From Bradyrhizobium embrapense (GTDB lineage: Bacteria; Pseudomonadota; Alphaproteobacteria; Rhizobiales; Xanthobacteraceae), in the NCBI RefSeq assembly GCF_001189235.2, contig NZ_LFIP02000020.1:1-54346 (forward strand): a stretch of DNA of 54,346 nucleotides, in the 5' to 3' direction. A program made the position numbers and the translations under genes. This document shows positions 8,337-18,526 of the stretch, in pieces; positions within the stretch are counted from its first letter, which is position 1, and every line of letters begins with the position of its first letter. The notes below the pieces were generated by a model. That model was given only the letters and a program-made list of their open reading frames with translations, was not told where the DNA came from and did no database searches.

Positions 8337-10093
8337 GAATGTTACTGGACAACTTCTCGCCGATGATTGGGTCGGTGCCATCGAATTGGTTCGGTGGCGT
8401 CTATGGCGGGAAAGATCAGCATGGGCGCGCGGCGCGAGGTGGTGTTGGCGGTAACGGAGCGTTACCGGTCGGCCAAACGAGCGGAGAAGGGACGGATCCT
8501 CGACGAGCTGTGCGCGACGACGGGCTGGCATCGCAAGCATGCGGTGCGCGCGCTCCGGCGACGCGAGACGGTTGGACTCGGCGAGGTCGAGGCAACAAGA
8601 AAGCGAAGACGCAGATATGGCGCGACAATCAAGGACGCGCTGACGGCGCTGTGGGAGGCATCGGATCGGGTGTGCGGCAAGCGGCTCAAGGTGATGATCC
8701 CGATCTTGCTGCCGGCCCTTGAGCAACATGGCCGATTGCAGCTTGGCCAGTCGGACCGGTATCGTGTTCTGGCTATCAGCGCGGCCACCATCGATCGCTT
8801 GCTCGTCGATGTGAAGATCGCGGCGAGCGGCGGCAGGCGGCGCCGTGCCGGATTCTATTCGGCAATCCGGCGCGAGGTCCCGATCCGCACGTTCAATGAC
8901 TGGAACAGCCCGGTGCCCGGCTTTTGCGAGGTCGACATGGTCGCGCATGGCGGCACGTCGGTAGCTGGCTCGTTCATCCAGACCCTGACGATGGTCGATG
9001 TCGCCATCGGCTGGACGGAGTGCCTGCCGTTGCTAACGCGGGAAGGCTCGCTGGTCGTCGAGGCGATTACTCGCGTGCAGAGCCTGTTCCCCTGGCTGTT
9101 GCGCGGCGTGGACTTCGACAACGACAGCGCCTTCATGAACGATGTCGTCGTGCCATGGTGTCGTGAACAGAAGCTCGAAGTCACACGCTCGCGTGCGTAC
9201 AAGAAGAACGACCAAGCGTTTGTCGAGCAGAAGAATGGTGCGGTTGTCCGCCGCCTCATGGGCTATGGCCCCTTCGATGGCGTCGAGACAGCGCGCATGA
9301 TGGGCCGCCTCTATGCGGCGGCACGGCTTTACGTCAACTTCTTCCAGCCGTCGTTCAAGCTGAAGGAGAAGCGTCGAGAAGGGGCTAAAGTGATCAAGCG
9401 CTATCATCTCCCATCGACGCCCTATGAGCGTGCCTTGACGCATCCCAAGGTGACCGCGGCCGTGAAGAAGCGGCTGCGTGATCAGTATCGCTCGCTCGAT
9501 CCGGTCGCGCTGTTGGCGGAGATTCGCGCAACCCAAGAAGAACTAGGCAATCGCGTCAATCGTCGTGCCGGACAGGCGCGCGGCCTGCAACCCGCTCACA
9601 CTAGCGTCATGCCAGCGACCGCGGCGACGTTCGCGAAGACGCTCGGCAAGACCGCGACGGTCGGCGAGCCGCGTGCCACGCACCGGCGAACTCGTCGGCC
9701 CTATAAGACCAGAGTTCGCATGCCGTCCAAGCTCGACCCGCATATTGCCGCGATCGAAGCGTGGCTCGCAGAGCAGCCACAGCTGACGGCGCTCGCAATT
9801 GTCGGCCGGTTGAGCGAAAAATACCCCGAGGAGTTCGGAAAGAGACAGCATTCGATTGTGCAACGTCTGCTGAGGGCACTCAGACGGAGGGCTGCCGAAC
9901 GGTTGGTCGCCCAGGGCCTGCTCGACGACGCCACGACCGCTGCCCCATTGCCCGGGGTTGTGGACGGCTCGGGCTATGTAGGGCCCGACCCGTCCACAGC
10001 CCCTCTCGTCGAGCAAGCCGGGAAAGCCATCTGGCGCGACCGATTAATCGACATCGGATCGTCATCGGCAATGGCGCCATCAGGGTAACATTC
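8337..10093 (+). mobile_element. Insertion sequence with integrase-core transposase, apparently complete
   Basis: The element is bounded by an inverted repeat GAATGTTAC (8337-8345) / GTAACATTC (10085-10093). A second matching patch GCCGATGA lies just inside both ends (about 8358 and, inverted, about 10065). It is about 1.76 kb long with one long gene whose stop codon lies inside the right repeat. The left end lies about 70 bases from the start of istA. I could not identify a clear target-site duplication, so the exact outer ends are approximate. Confidence 0.6.
8403..10088 (+). CDS. Integrase-core (rve) DDE transposase, family not assigned
   Basis: 561 residues from ATG 8403 (the frame is open further up, to a TTG at 8367). 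An N-terminal helical region (AEKGRILDELCATTGWHRKHA) has the helix-turn-helix look of IS481/IS21-like proteins. The catalytic core shows FCEVDMVAHGG (first Asp), GVDFDNDSAFMND (second Asp) and KKNDQAFVEQKNGAVVRRL (Glu). The Arg/Lys-rich C-terminal third is unassigned. All three acidic residues are present and the gene is uninterrupted, so it may be active. It matches transposases annotated only as integrase catalytic region proteins; I cannot place it in a named IS family with confidence. Confidence 0.8.
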   Translation: MAGKISMGARREVVLAVTERYRSAKRAEKGRILDELCATTGWHRKHAVRALRRRETVGLGEVEATRKRRRRYGATIKDALTALWEASDRVCGKRLKVMIPILLPALEQHGRLQLGQSDRYRVLAISAATIDRLLVDVKIAASGGRRRRAGFYSAIRREVPIRTFNDWNSPVPGFCEVDMVAHGGTSVAGSFIQTLTMVDVAIGWTECLPLLTREGSLVVEAITRVQSLFPWLLRGVDFDNDSAFMNDVVVPWCREQKLEVTRSRAYKKNDQAFVEQKNGAVVRRLMGYGPFDGVETARMMGRLYAAARLYVNFFQPSFKLKEKRREGAKVIKRYHLPSTPYERALTHPKVTAAVKKRLRDQYRSLDPVALLAEIRATQEELGNRVNRRAGQARGLQPAHTSVMPATAATFAKTLGKTATVGEPRATHRRTRRPYKTRVRMPSKLDPHIAAIEAWLAEQPQLTALAIVGRLSEKYPEEFGKRQHSIVQRLLRALRRRAAERLVAQGLLDDATTAAPLPGVVDGSGYVGPDPSTAPLVEQAGKAIWRDRLIDIGSSSAMAPSG

Positions 10094-11143
10094 GCAGATG
10101 CGGCAATACGGGGGGGCAATATTGCAAGCCGAAAGACAACGAATACGAGATCCGCCTCATCAAGATCAGCGAACTAGACCCTCGATCCCCTTTTCTGAGG
10201 GCTAAAGGTTCGCTGTTTTCGACGGTGACCATTCCGTGCGGCCACCAAACCGCCATCGTGCATAAGGATTCTTATAACGCCAACATGGCAAGAGCCCCTA
10301 TGCTAAACTATCGCCTCCGGATGAGCGTTTCGCATCGGATCCACGAGAGGCGAATGCAGTTGCGCTAAACAGGCTGAATGCCATCAGAGAATCGAGGGGC
10401 GGGATTGCTGCGTACGCCTTTAGGAATGCGCGGCCTGATACTGTTGGTCCAATCTGTCCGATCGCGTTTCCGGCATCTGCTGGGTAGAACCAAGGCGGCC
10501 CGCTCCGTCCGCGTCTAGACCAAATATCAGCCCTATACGGCGCATCGTAAGGGATCGGCGGCGGGTCCTCCACGTTCGCAGCAGCGACGCCAACGCCGGC
10601 GGAGATCACTTCGACATCACACTATCATTTTCTCTGCGCAAATTCCCGCTCCATTCCCTCGGTGGGCATAATGCGGTCAACGGGATCACGGACTTTCGCT
10701 TGACGGTACGCTCTTTGAAGCGTCCATTGAACCGCATGAGCAGCGGAAGTTCTTCGAAAAGCGCTATCGGGGCAAATGCGCCTAACGCTCACCGGAGCCG
10801 GGCCTCGGCCAGGTTGGTGGCTAACGGTGTGCTCGACGAACATTTTCAGGCCACGATAACCGCATCCCAGCTGCCCATGGCGAGTGGCTCACAAGCCAAG
10901 CGAGATCTCCTCTGCCCGTGCCCTGTCAAATTTGTCGTAAATTGACAAGAACTGCAGATGGGACCACATTCATCACGGAAACCCGCCAGTTGATGCATGT
11001 TTTCCACTCGCTCGCGGCGTATCGCGACGAATTCCAGCGCCGTAATCCTCGATTTCGTTTAACGATCACCCCCCGTTTGACATACACAATAGTTGGAGAG
11101 ATGTGCACCTCAGGCTGCACTTCACTAAGGGACCACCGCTACC
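10094..11143. other. 1-kb stretch without a supportable gene
   Basis: No reading frame here resembles a known protein. Minus-strand 10298-10609 is open for 103 codons (PIPYDAPYRADIWSRRGRSG) but unrecognised. A short plus-strand run LSLDGTLFEA at about 10690-10720 faintly recalls IS5-type transposases but is too short to call. The region probably consists of decayed mobile-element DNA. Confidence 0.4.
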
Positions 11144-11830
11144 ATGGTTGTGTACATCAACAGCTTCATTGAACACGAACTAACCAAGATTTTTTCCTAC
11201 ATTGAAGAGAAGCGGGATGAGTTCGTCCAAAGGCTAATCAATTATCTCAAGCACCCAAGTATTAGTGCGCAAGACGTAGGGGTGCAAGAAGTCCCAACAT
11301 TGCTTATTCGCATGATGCGCGACATGGGCCTCGAAGCGTCCGCCAGACCGACAAAGGCTGCCCGGTAATTGTGGGTTCATGGAAGCGAGCGCCAGGAGCA
11401 CCGACAGCGCTTCTTTATGGACACTATGACACAATGCCCGCCGGACCAGTAGATGCTTGGACGAGCCCTCCGTTCGATCCCAATATACGTGGCGGGCGCA
11501 TTTATGCTAGGGGTGCAGGTGACAACAAAGGCAAGCATTCGCGCAGCTCCTCGCAATTAACTCCTACTTTGAGGTGCATGGAAGACTCCCGTGCAACGTT
11601 ATCGTCCTGTTAGAAGCTGAAGAAGAAGTCGGAAGTCCCAACATTGCGGACTTCGTAAGGTCGCATCGCGGATTGCTGAAAGCTGATCTCGTCGTCACAG
11701 CCGACGGACCACAGCATGACTCGGGCCGCCCGATTATAACCTATGGCGCTCGTGGCATTGTTCCTTCGAGTTGAGAGCAAGAGGCGCCAATCGTGACGTT
11801 CACTCTGGCAACTTTGGTGGAGTCGTACCA
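11144..11830 (+). pseudogene. M20-family metallopeptidase/deacetylase, frameshifted and truncated
   Basis: Three frames in succession give one protein of the ArgE/DapE/carboxypeptidase M20 family. The first (11144) is FIEEKRDEFVQRLINYLKHP-like, ending MMRDMGLEA. The second (about 11360) contains ALLYGHYDTMPAGPVDAWTS with the metal-binding His-x-Asp, then IYARGAGDNKGK. The third (about 11574) contains NVIVLLEAEEEVGSPNI with the catalytic Glu pair. A fourth piece at about 11760 reads LRARGANRDVHSGNFGGVVP, typical of the domain junction. At least three indels are needed and the last third is missing. It precedes the MmgE/PrpD gene and may once have been co-transcribed with it. Confidence 0.82.
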
Positions 11831-12082
11831 AACCCTATGCCAATGCAGACGAAGCTAATCAAGCGCCTGATGAAAGCATAAAAATCGATTGCTTCATGAA
11901 AGGTATCCGAACCGGCCGCAGCACTTTTGAGTGTGCTATCATAAGTAATATTCTTGGCGCAACCTCACTTACGATACAAGCACCGACAGCTGTATGAAAC
12001 GATTCGACCAAGTCGGCAGAGCAATAGCCACCTACCGCCTCAACATCAAACCGCAATTCAGAACCAGCGCCAAGAGTTGACC

Positions 12083-13519
12083 ATGAGCAATCTATCGCTA
12101 AGCCTAACGACAACCCTCGCCCGATATTTTTCGTCCTTGATGCTGGAAGACGTGCCCGTCGATGTAAGAGCAGAAGCTCGCCGTTTGTTTCTCGACTGGA
12201 TAGGTTGCGCAATTGCCGGCAGCCGGACAAGCATCGCGCCAAAGGTTTCCGGTCTTGTCGATTTTTTCGGCGCGGGCAATACCACCTCAATTGTGGGGCG
12301 CCCGCAAAAGGGAAGCCTGGTCGGCGCACTTTACGCGAACGCTCGTTTAGCAAATTGCATGGATCTCGACGATACTTTCCCTGTCGCGCACCATTTTGGA
12401 TGCGGCGCTGTCGCCTCTGCGCTGGCGCTTGCCGAAACGCGAGAGGCAACTGGCGCGAAATTCCTGCAAGCACTGATTGCAGCTTATGAATTAGGCGGTA
12501 GGGTCGCGACGGCCTTGGGTCAAATCGCACGTTTCAAAGACGGCCGAATTACTGGTTATCCTTCATTCTATAGTCTGTCTGCTCCTCTCGTATTTGCAGC
12601 GGCGGGCGCTGCAATTCAACTTTTCTCTCAAGATGAGAAGCGAGCCTGCGAGACCTTCGGCATCGCTGGGTCTAACACGCCTTTGCCGGCGGCCATGAAG
12701 TGGGCCAGTTCGCTGGACTTACCCGATTGCAAGTATGCCGATGCCGGTTGGACTGCGATAACTGGCGTGTTCGCAGCACAATCGGCTCAGTTAGGCGCGA
12801 CTGGATTCGCCGATATATTCGATGGGAATCATTCCGTTATTAGGATGTCGGGCACGGATTCGTTCAATCCCGATCATTTGATTGGTGAGCTGGGATCGCG
12901 TTGGATGTTACGCGATGTTTGCTACAAGCCCTGGCCTACCTGTGGGTGGACCCACCAACCGCTCACCGCTTTGGTTAAGGCGCTTGGAAAAACGAGGGTC
13001 AAGATCGAGCATATTGAGCGCATCGTAATTCTCACAAACGAATTCACCAGCACGGCGCGCTTCCAAAATCCCGCGCCCCGTACTTTTTGCTCAAGGCAAT
13101 TTAGTATCCCACATGCAGTGGCGATGATGCTTCTTGGCGTGCCCGTTGGTTCAGCTTGGTTGGACGAGGCGCAAGATGGTAACATGGACGTAAAGGCGAT
13201 CCGGGAGAAGGTTCACGTCGAGAATTGGGATCATGCCAATACGTGGGGGCAGCATCTCGTTCGTGAACAAACTCGCAATATGCCTGCGCGAGCGACGGTT
13301 TTTATGCGCGATGGCACGAAAGTGGAGGCCGACGCAGACTTCGCGTTTGGAAACCCCTGGCTACCGGACACCGCATGGGGCGACGAACAAGTGATCCGTA
13401 AGTTTCGCATCGCCAGCGAGTTACCCGAAAGGGAAGCTGACACAATTATAGATGCGATAATGGATATCGAAAAAGCATCGAATGTTGAGCCAATTGTATC
13501 GATTCTGCGCGCGATCTAA
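12083..13519 (+). CDS. MmgE/PrpD-family protein
   Basis: 478 residues from ATG 12083 (the frame is open upstream, but family alignment starts here: LSLTTTLARYFSSLMLEDVP). Members include 2-methylcitrate dehydratase and the eukaryotic cis-aconitate decarboxylase; many homologues have other or unknown dehydratase roles. Diagnostic stretches are RRLFLDWIGCAIAGS, NARLANCMDLDDTF, the helical AYELGGRVATALG, AAAGAAIQLF, YKPWPTCGWTHQP, and the C-terminal small domain. Its length and continuity are normal. Upstream is a decayed peptidase, downstream an IS5-type transposase on the other strand. Without prpB or prpC nearby, a propionate role is not supported; the substrate is unknown. Confidence 0.88.
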   Translation: MSNLSLSLTTTLARYFSSLMLEDVPVDVRAEARRLFLDWIGCAIAGSRTSIAPKVSGLVDFFGAGNTTSIVGRPQKGSLVGALYANARLANCMDLDDTFPVAHHFGCGAVASALALAETREATGAKFLQALIAAYELGGRVATALGQIARFKDGRITGYPSFYSLSAPLVFAAAGAAIQLFSQDEKRACETFGIAGSNTPLPAAMKWASSLDLPDCKYADAGWTAITGVFAAQSAQLGATGFADIFDGNHSVIRMSGTDSFNPDHLIGELGSRWMLRDVCYKPWPTCGWTHQPLTALVKALGKTRVKIEHIERIVILTNEFTSTARFQNPAPRTFCSRQFSIPHAVAMMLLGVPVGSAWLDEAQDGNMDVKAIREKVHVENWDHANTWGQHLVREQTRNMPARATVFMRDGTKVEADADFAFGNPWLPDTAWGDEQVIRKFRIASELPEREADTIIDAIMDIEKASNVEPIVSILRAI

Positions 13520-14806
13520 CGCCTTCGACGCACAAGCTCGGTCGGCGATGGTAGGAAGAGTCGTCGAGGGCGAGCTCAAATCGGCTTACGCTGGTACAAG
13601 ACAACCTCGAGGCCTTCCGTCGAGCTGGTCAAGCAGATCAGCTCAGACGGTGTGGAGGATTAATACGACGTCGTTCGTGAAGAACCGGCGCGGTACCCGG
13701 CTCATGCAATGCTTTGAGCCGGCGCAGTTTCGACGAAGGTGCGGATGACGCGCAAAAGCTCTGCCAGCCTCGCAGGAGCAGGCCGAAGTTGTAGCCGGCG
13801 GCAGCAAGGACGGCATTGATGCGGTCTCCGAGGCGTCCCTTGAGATAGTTGCGGTCCATGCGATGTTCGGCCTTGACGTGGCCGATGACGGGCTCGACGG
13901 CCGCGCGACGCTTCATCTCGCGACGGATGGAAGCGGTGACGCGGCGGACCTGACCTGAGATCCAGACCCTGAACCGATGCAGGTGGTTGTGGCCGCGATA
14001 GCCTTTGTCGACGTGGATGCGTCGAGCCTCCACGCCGGTAATCTTCTCATATCGACGATCACGGGGCTGAGCGTGTGTCCGTCGAAGGGTTCACCATGGA
14101 GGGCTTTGGCATGGAGCACGAACTGTCCGCCCTTCGGAGACGTCACGGGAGTGGCGATACTAACCTTGCAGCCGAACTCGTAGGGCGCGCGGGCTTTACC
14201 CTTGCCGATGCACTCGACCTCCGGGGCATGCAACGCATAGACCTTTGGACCGCGCTGATGCTGTTCCTGACTGCGCACTTGCTGCGCTAAGCCGAGCAGC
14301 GGCTCAAAGCGAGCTTCCAGCACCGTATCGCCATCAATCTTGCGGCGGATGTCGCGGATGATCCGGCCAAGCCGGGTCCGCAGGAACTTGAGCTGGCGCC
14401 GGGCGCGTTTGAACTGGTGGGCTTGGGTATAGCGGCCGACCATGATGGCGGCGCGCCTGGCCAAGCGTAGATAGCTCTGGCGGAGCGGCACGCGGTTGCG
14501 CTTGGCGAGCCCGACGAGCTTGATGATTGCTCGATGCATCAGCCGCGCGTCGGTCGGATGCGCAACGGCCTTGGGCTGGACCGTGGTGTCGACCACCACT
14601 CGCTGCAGGTCCTTGGCACCAATGGCTCCGGTCTTGTGCGCCACTGACAGACATTCCTGGATCAGCGCGACGAGCTGTTCCTCGCCAAGCCGTTGGTGCC
14701 AGCGGGTCATCGACGATCGATCGAATGGCAGAGGGTGGCAGAAACTCAATTCGCCGGTGAAGAACTGTCGAGTGGGCCGAGGGAGTTCCACCCTCAGCCC
14801 CTCACA

Positions 14807-14840
14807 GAACCGGACGTGATACTCTCGCATCATCCGGCTC
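14807..14840 (-). ncRNA. Group II intron domain V
   Basis: A 34-nt hairpin on the minus strand. It begins GAGCCGGATGATGCGAGAGT and ends CACGTCCGGTTC, with the catalytic-triad region near its base and a GNRA-type loop GCGAGAGT. The strands GAGCCGGA and TCCGGTTC pair. Its position, directly after the ORF and just before the 3' splice site, is that expected of domain V. Confidence 0.85.
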
Positions 14841-14843
14841 TTG

Positions 14844-16076
14844 TCACCCAACCGTTGCGTGGCCAAGGCGTGCCCAATGGACGAAGAGCGAGGGGTTGCG
14901 CTTCGCAATGCCGTTCAGCCGCCGCAAGCTCCGTCCCCGGTGCCTTTTGAGCGGCTTGTACTTCCGTCGGAGCCAGGCTCCGAGACGTTCGTCGAAGTAC
15001 GTGAACAGCTTCCACAGCTCCGTTGGATAGAAGCGCCCGTAATACTGCTACCACCCTTGAAGGACCGGATTGAGTATTCGGGCTATAACAGCCAACGGAA
15101 GCGGCGCGTGCTGTGGCAAGCGCCAGCTCCTTATCCGCTCCCGCATGCGCGTGAGCGCCTGCGGACTAACTGCGGGAAGGAAGCACGTGAAGAGCTTTCC
15201 CCAACGATTCTTCGCCATGCGGGGTCGGAAGGTGAAGTGGACTTGCGGATGTGTCCCGCGTCGATTGCTGTCCTTGCAGTAAACCACTTGGGTTTTCTGC
15301 GGGTGCAGCGTCAGATGACAGTCGGCCAACCTTTTCTCCAAAACCGCCTTTAGATGCTCCGCTTCTTGCCGTGTCCGGCAATGGCAGATTGTATCATCGG
15401 CATAGCGTTCGAACGGAATGCGCGGAAACATCCGACGCATCCACGCATCGAAGGCGTAATGCAGAAAAAGATTTGCCAGCAACGGGCTTACCACTCCACC
15501 TTGCGGTGTTCCGGCTTCCCGTTTCTGGATAGTCCCATCGGGCATCTCCACCGGAGCCTTCAGCCATCTCTCGACGTACAGCAAGACCCAGGGCTCCTGA
15601 CAATGCTTCCGAAGCGCTCTCACCAGAAGGGCATGATCGATCGTGTCGAAAAAGCCTTTGATGTCGAGATCCAAAGCCCAGTCATAGTCTCAGCACCGCT
15701 TGCGCGTTTGCTCGATCGCCAGATGCGCTGATTTTCCCGGCCGATAGCCATAGGAGTCAGGATCAAACACTCGATCCAACCCCGGTTCCAGATACTGCTT
15801 GACCACCATCTGCGCGACGCGGTCTGCGACCGTCGGAATGCCCAGAGGACGGATGCCGCCGTTGGCTTTGGGAATCTCCGCGCGCTTGACCGCAGGCGGG
15901 AGATAGCTTCCCGACGCCATGCGATTCCAGAGCTTGTAGAGGTTATTCCCAAGGTCCTGCGCGAATTCATCCAGGCTCTGGCCATCGACGCCCGCCGCTT
16001 TTCCATTCTCTGCCACCAGCTGGTAGGCCTCCCAGACCATACGCTTGGTGATCGGCAACGGTTTGTCCGGCGTCAT
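14844..16076 (-). pseudogene. Group II intron-encoded reverse transcriptase/maturase with two in-frame stops
   Basis: A 410-codon frame. The N-terminal RT0-RT2 region reads ENGKAAGVDGQSLDEFAQDL, then PKANGGIRPLGIPTVADRV, then DPDSYGYRPGKSAH. Then come the palm (LDLDIKGFFDTIDHALL), AGTPQGGVVSPLLANLF, the catalytic box RYADDTICHC, and the maturase/X domain (ILNPVLQGW, YYGRFYPTELWKLFTYFDER), ending LFVHWARLGHATVG. No HNH endonuclease domain follows. A TGA replaces Trp in RKRC-W-DYDW (about 15688) and a TAG replaces a residue in LQGW-W-QYYGRF (about 15049). Apart from these two codons the frame is uninterrupted. The stop at 14844-14846 lies three bases before domain V. Confidence 0.87.
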
Positions 16077-16888
16077 GACGCTCCTCCCGACAAAGCCGGT
16101 TGGCGTCCGATGTCGGACAGGATAACGCAGCCCTTCGCTCCATGGCCATTACAGCCACTTCAGCGCTACTACAGGCTGCTCCGCCCCTGTCTCGGGTTTT
16201 GGTATTCTCCCTCGTGGTGTGCGCCACTTGCGGATTTCCCTTAACACCCCGAGCCAGGTTCCCTCGCTCCGGATTGAAGCCTGTGATGAGATCATGCCGC
16301 CTATACACCGGCTGCCGCGTGGACCGTAAGCAGGTATCGCCCACACTCTTCCGAGCATGATTACCACGATGCTCGTTTTGACAGCGTCTGGACCCATTTC
16401 GAGGCGTCATCGGCGGTTCGCTTGCGCTCATCTTCCCATCACTCACCTGACGGCGTAGCCCGCCGCCTTTTCCCCAGCGCTCACCACCACGTCTCTTAAA
16501 CGCAGCAGCCTGGAGTGGTTTGAAGCCTGCCCCTGCACGCCGGCTCCGGGAGGCCAGCTCCCATCTTCAACACAGTTATGCTGGCAGATACGCACCAGCT
16601 ACGAGGCACACGGTAGTAGGGGTTCTCGATCCAGCGAGCGCACAACACCTCATCTGATAGGTTGTGCATGTGCTTCAAAATGAACAGGCCGGCGACTAGC
16701 CGCGTCGGCAGGCCCGGCTGCCCCGACCCCGCTTGGCATACTGAACCAAAGCGGTCATCCAGAAATTTCCAGTCAATCAGCGCCGCTAACCAAACCAGCG
16801 GGTGGCCCATGTCGATGATTTGATCGAGCCCAGGAAGCAGCAAGTCTCTCTGACGATCATCCCGCGGTTTGCTCATCGCCTTCCCCAA

Positions 16889-17364
16889 CGCCGATGACCC
16901 GCCGTCAGGGAATCACGAATCGCTCGAAAGCAAAATCCCAAAACGCAAGACAGCGCGCTCCAACACCCGGCTTTCCTGCAAAATCGAATACTTTATCGAG
17001 ACAGCTTCTGCCCATCTCCCAGGCCGATCCGCATTCTTCACGGGCGACTACGACGGCTCGTCACGATCCCAGTCATCCGGCCACGAGCACCGCCGTCGAA
17101 GCATCGCGTCGAGAGCGCCACGCAAGCGAGTGGATCATAGCCAACGCTGCGATCCTGCCCACCCCTGGCAGCCAAATCCAAGGGTGCTTGGGTTAATCCG
17201 GATACGCGACCTGATACTGGCCGAGCCGAGGCCCAGAATCAACGGAAGTAACCCGGCGAATCCATCCATGTCCACAGAACTCGGCAGTTACTAAAATCGG
17301 TCCCCGCATTGCGCACGATCGCCAGAAGGCGACAGCGTGACGTCGGCCGCGAGTTCGCACGATG
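16889..17364. other. Non-coding stretch between IS5 and IS3 elements
   Basis: 476 bases with no supportable gene. The left part should contain the outer end of the IS5-type element. I could not pair it convincingly with the opposite end near 13.6 kb. Confidence 0.4.
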
Positions 17365-17427
17365 TGACCTGCCCCTGAGTATTTCCTCCAGATGGAGTTA
17401 GAGTCGGGCCTGCAGAAGGACGGACAG

Positions 17428-17691
17428 ATGAAGCGAGCAAGGTTCACGGAAGAGCAGATTATCGCGGTATTGAAGGAGCATGAGGCTGGGGCGAAGACAG
17501 CTGACCTGGCTCGCAAACACGGGGTCTCCGAGGCGACGATCTACAATTGGAAGTCCAAGTTCAGCGGCATGGAGGTGTCGGAAGCCAAGCGGCTGAAGGC
17601 GGTCGAGGATGAGAACACAAAACTGAAGAAGCTCTTGGCCGAGCAGATGCTCGATGCGGCCGCGCTCCGCGAGCTTTTGTCAAAAAAATAG
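17428..17691 (+). CDS. IS3-family transposase OrfA
   Basis: 87 residues from ATG 17428 (the frame is open 12 codons further up). The helix-turn-helix reads FTEEQIIAVLKEHEAGAKTA, then LARKHGVSEATIYNWKSKF. A leucine-zipper coiled coil follows (KRLKAVEDENTKLKKLLAEQ). This is the complete IS407-group OrfA. It ends at an A7 run just before TAG (about 17684-17690), the standard slippery site at which -1 frameshifting makes the OrfAB fusion transposase. Its partner orfB is truncated, so only an inhibitor-like OrfA could be made. Confidence 0.88.
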   Translation: MKRARFTEEQIIAVLKEHEAGAKTADLARKHGVSEATIYNWKSKFSGMEVSEAKRLKAVEDENTKLKKLLAEQMLDAAALRELLSKK

Positions 17692-18079
17692 TAGGGCCCG
17701 CCGCCAAGCGCGCCGCGGTGGCGCACCTGAAGGCCGTGATGGGCCTGTCGGAGCGGCGGGCCTGCACGATCGTTGGCGCGGATCGGACGATGATCCGCTA
17801 CAGCTCCAGCCGCCGTCCAGACGCGGTTTTGCGTGGTCGATTGCGCGATCTCGCCCACGAGCGGCGACGTTTCGGCTACCGCCGGCTGTTCGTCTTGCTG
17901 CGGCGGAGGGCGAACCGTCGGGGATCAACCGGATCTACCGGCTTTATCGGGAAGAAGGGCTCATCGTTCGCAAGCGACGAGCCCGCCGCAAGGCCGTGGG
18001 GACCAGGGCGCCGATCCTGGTGGAAGCGAGGCCGAATGCGCGCTGGTCGCTGGACTTCGTCCACGACCAGTTCGCCATA
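17686..18079 (+). pseudogene. IS3-family OrfB, frameshifted and truncated
   Basis: The frame entered by -1 shifting at the A7 run reads AKRAAVAHLKAVMGLSERRA, then LAHERRRFGYRRLFVLLRR. One base is missing near 17905 and the other frame continues GINRIYRLYREEGLIVRKRR, ending WSLDFVHDQFA with the first catalytic Asp. The other two catalytic acids are absent. Confidence 0.82.
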
Positions 18080-18115
18080 CAAGAAATTCGGCCTCAAACA
18101 AACCTTGCCTCGGAC

Positions 18116-18526
18116 CTACCGACCGTAAAAGCGCAGACGTCTGGCACGAGTGCTATTTTTGAGCGCTTCGGTGAGCTCCGGAAGCGCCTGGTAGAGGTCG
18201 GCGACCAGGCCGTAATCGGTGACCTGGAAGATCGGTGCGTCTTCACCCTTGTTGATGGCGACGATCACCTTGGAGTCCTTCACGCCGGCCAGATGCTGGA
18301 TCGCGCCGGAGATGCCGACCGCGACATAAAGTTCCGGGGCCACCACTTTGCCGGTCTGGCCGGCCTGCCAGTCGTTCGGCGCATAGCCGGCATCGACCGC
18401 GGCGCGCGAGGCGCCGACGCCGGCGCCGAGCTTGTCGGCGAGCGGCTCGGTGTATTTGGCGAAGTTCTCGCGGCTCTGCATGGCGCGGCCACCCGAGACG
18501 ATGATCTTGGCCAACAGCGTCGTCAT
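18116..18526 (-). pseudogene. etfA: Electron-transfer flavoprotein alpha subunit, internally deleted
   Basis: The product would be 136 residues; a normal EtfA is about 315. It keeps the usual start MTTLL and then jumps directly to the FAD-binding domain: KIIVSGGRAMQ, ADKLGAGVGASRAAVDAGYA, GQTGKVVAPELYVAVGISGA, IQHLAGVKDSKVIVAINK. About 180 residues, all of domain I that contacts EtfB, are missing. After ELTEALKN the frame runs into foreign sequence (STRARRLRFYGR), so the C-terminus is also altered. The start overlaps the etfB stop (TGATG). The FAD-binding half may fold, but a functional alpha/beta dimer is unlikely. Confidence 0.9.

Larger units (their letters stand above)
14767..16611 (-). 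mobile_element. Group II intron (about 1.85 kb) inside an IS5-type transposase gene
   Basis: The 5' end reads GTGTGCCTCGTAGC at 16611 and matches the group II GUGYG start. The 3' end is ...CACTCGAC at 14767 and matches the usual AY end. In between lie a 5' ribozyme part (about 16077-16611), the intron-encoded protein (14844-16076) in domain IV, a 34-nt domain V (14807-14840) and a short domain VI. Both boundaries are supported independently by the transposase reading frame on either side. The intron-encoded protein carries two nonsense codons, so the copy could move only with protein supplied in trans. Confidence 0.85.
13702..16888 (-). pseudogene. IS5-family transposase gene split by a group II intron and frameshifted
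   Basis: The N-terminal exon (16888 down to 16612) encodes DDRQRDLLLPGLDQIIDMGH, then PTRLVAGLFILKHMHNLSDE, ending ENPYY. The intron occupies 16611-14767. The second exon (14766 down) resumes QFFTGELSFCHPLPFDRSSM and continues through the DDE core (VVVDTTVQPKAVAHPTDARL, YALHAPEVECIGKGKARAPY). Removing the intron joins TACTACC to AGTTC and restores Tyr-Tyr-Gln-Phe-Phe, the usual family sequence. Near 14055 a one-base shift moves the C-terminal part (VEARRIHVDKGYRGHNHLHR, then AAVEPVIGHVKAEHRMDRNY) to another frame, and a second shift lies near 13775. It ends at about 13702. The exons therefore encode a broken protein even after splicing. Confidence 0.88.
17365..18079 (+). mobile_element. IS3-family (IS407-like) element, 3' truncated
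   Basis: Begins TGACCTGCCCCTGAGTATTT at 17365, comparable to the end TGACCTGAACCCCTGAAC of the second IS3 copy at 19364. It contains orfA and a partial orfB. At about 18079 the orfB similarity stops in the catalytic core, and 18080-18115 is unassigned sequence leading into the etfA relic. Confidence 0.75.

Noticed and set aside
10690..10770. Run reading LSLDGTLFEA that recalls IS5 transposases (VDGTLI-AW)
   Set aside because: Only about ten residues, no flanking similarity in any frame; too short to separate from chance.
11859..12530. Minus-strand 223-codon frame across the start of the MmgE/PrpD gene
   Set aside because: Overlaps a clearly coding plus-strand gene and has Arg/Ser-rich shadow composition.
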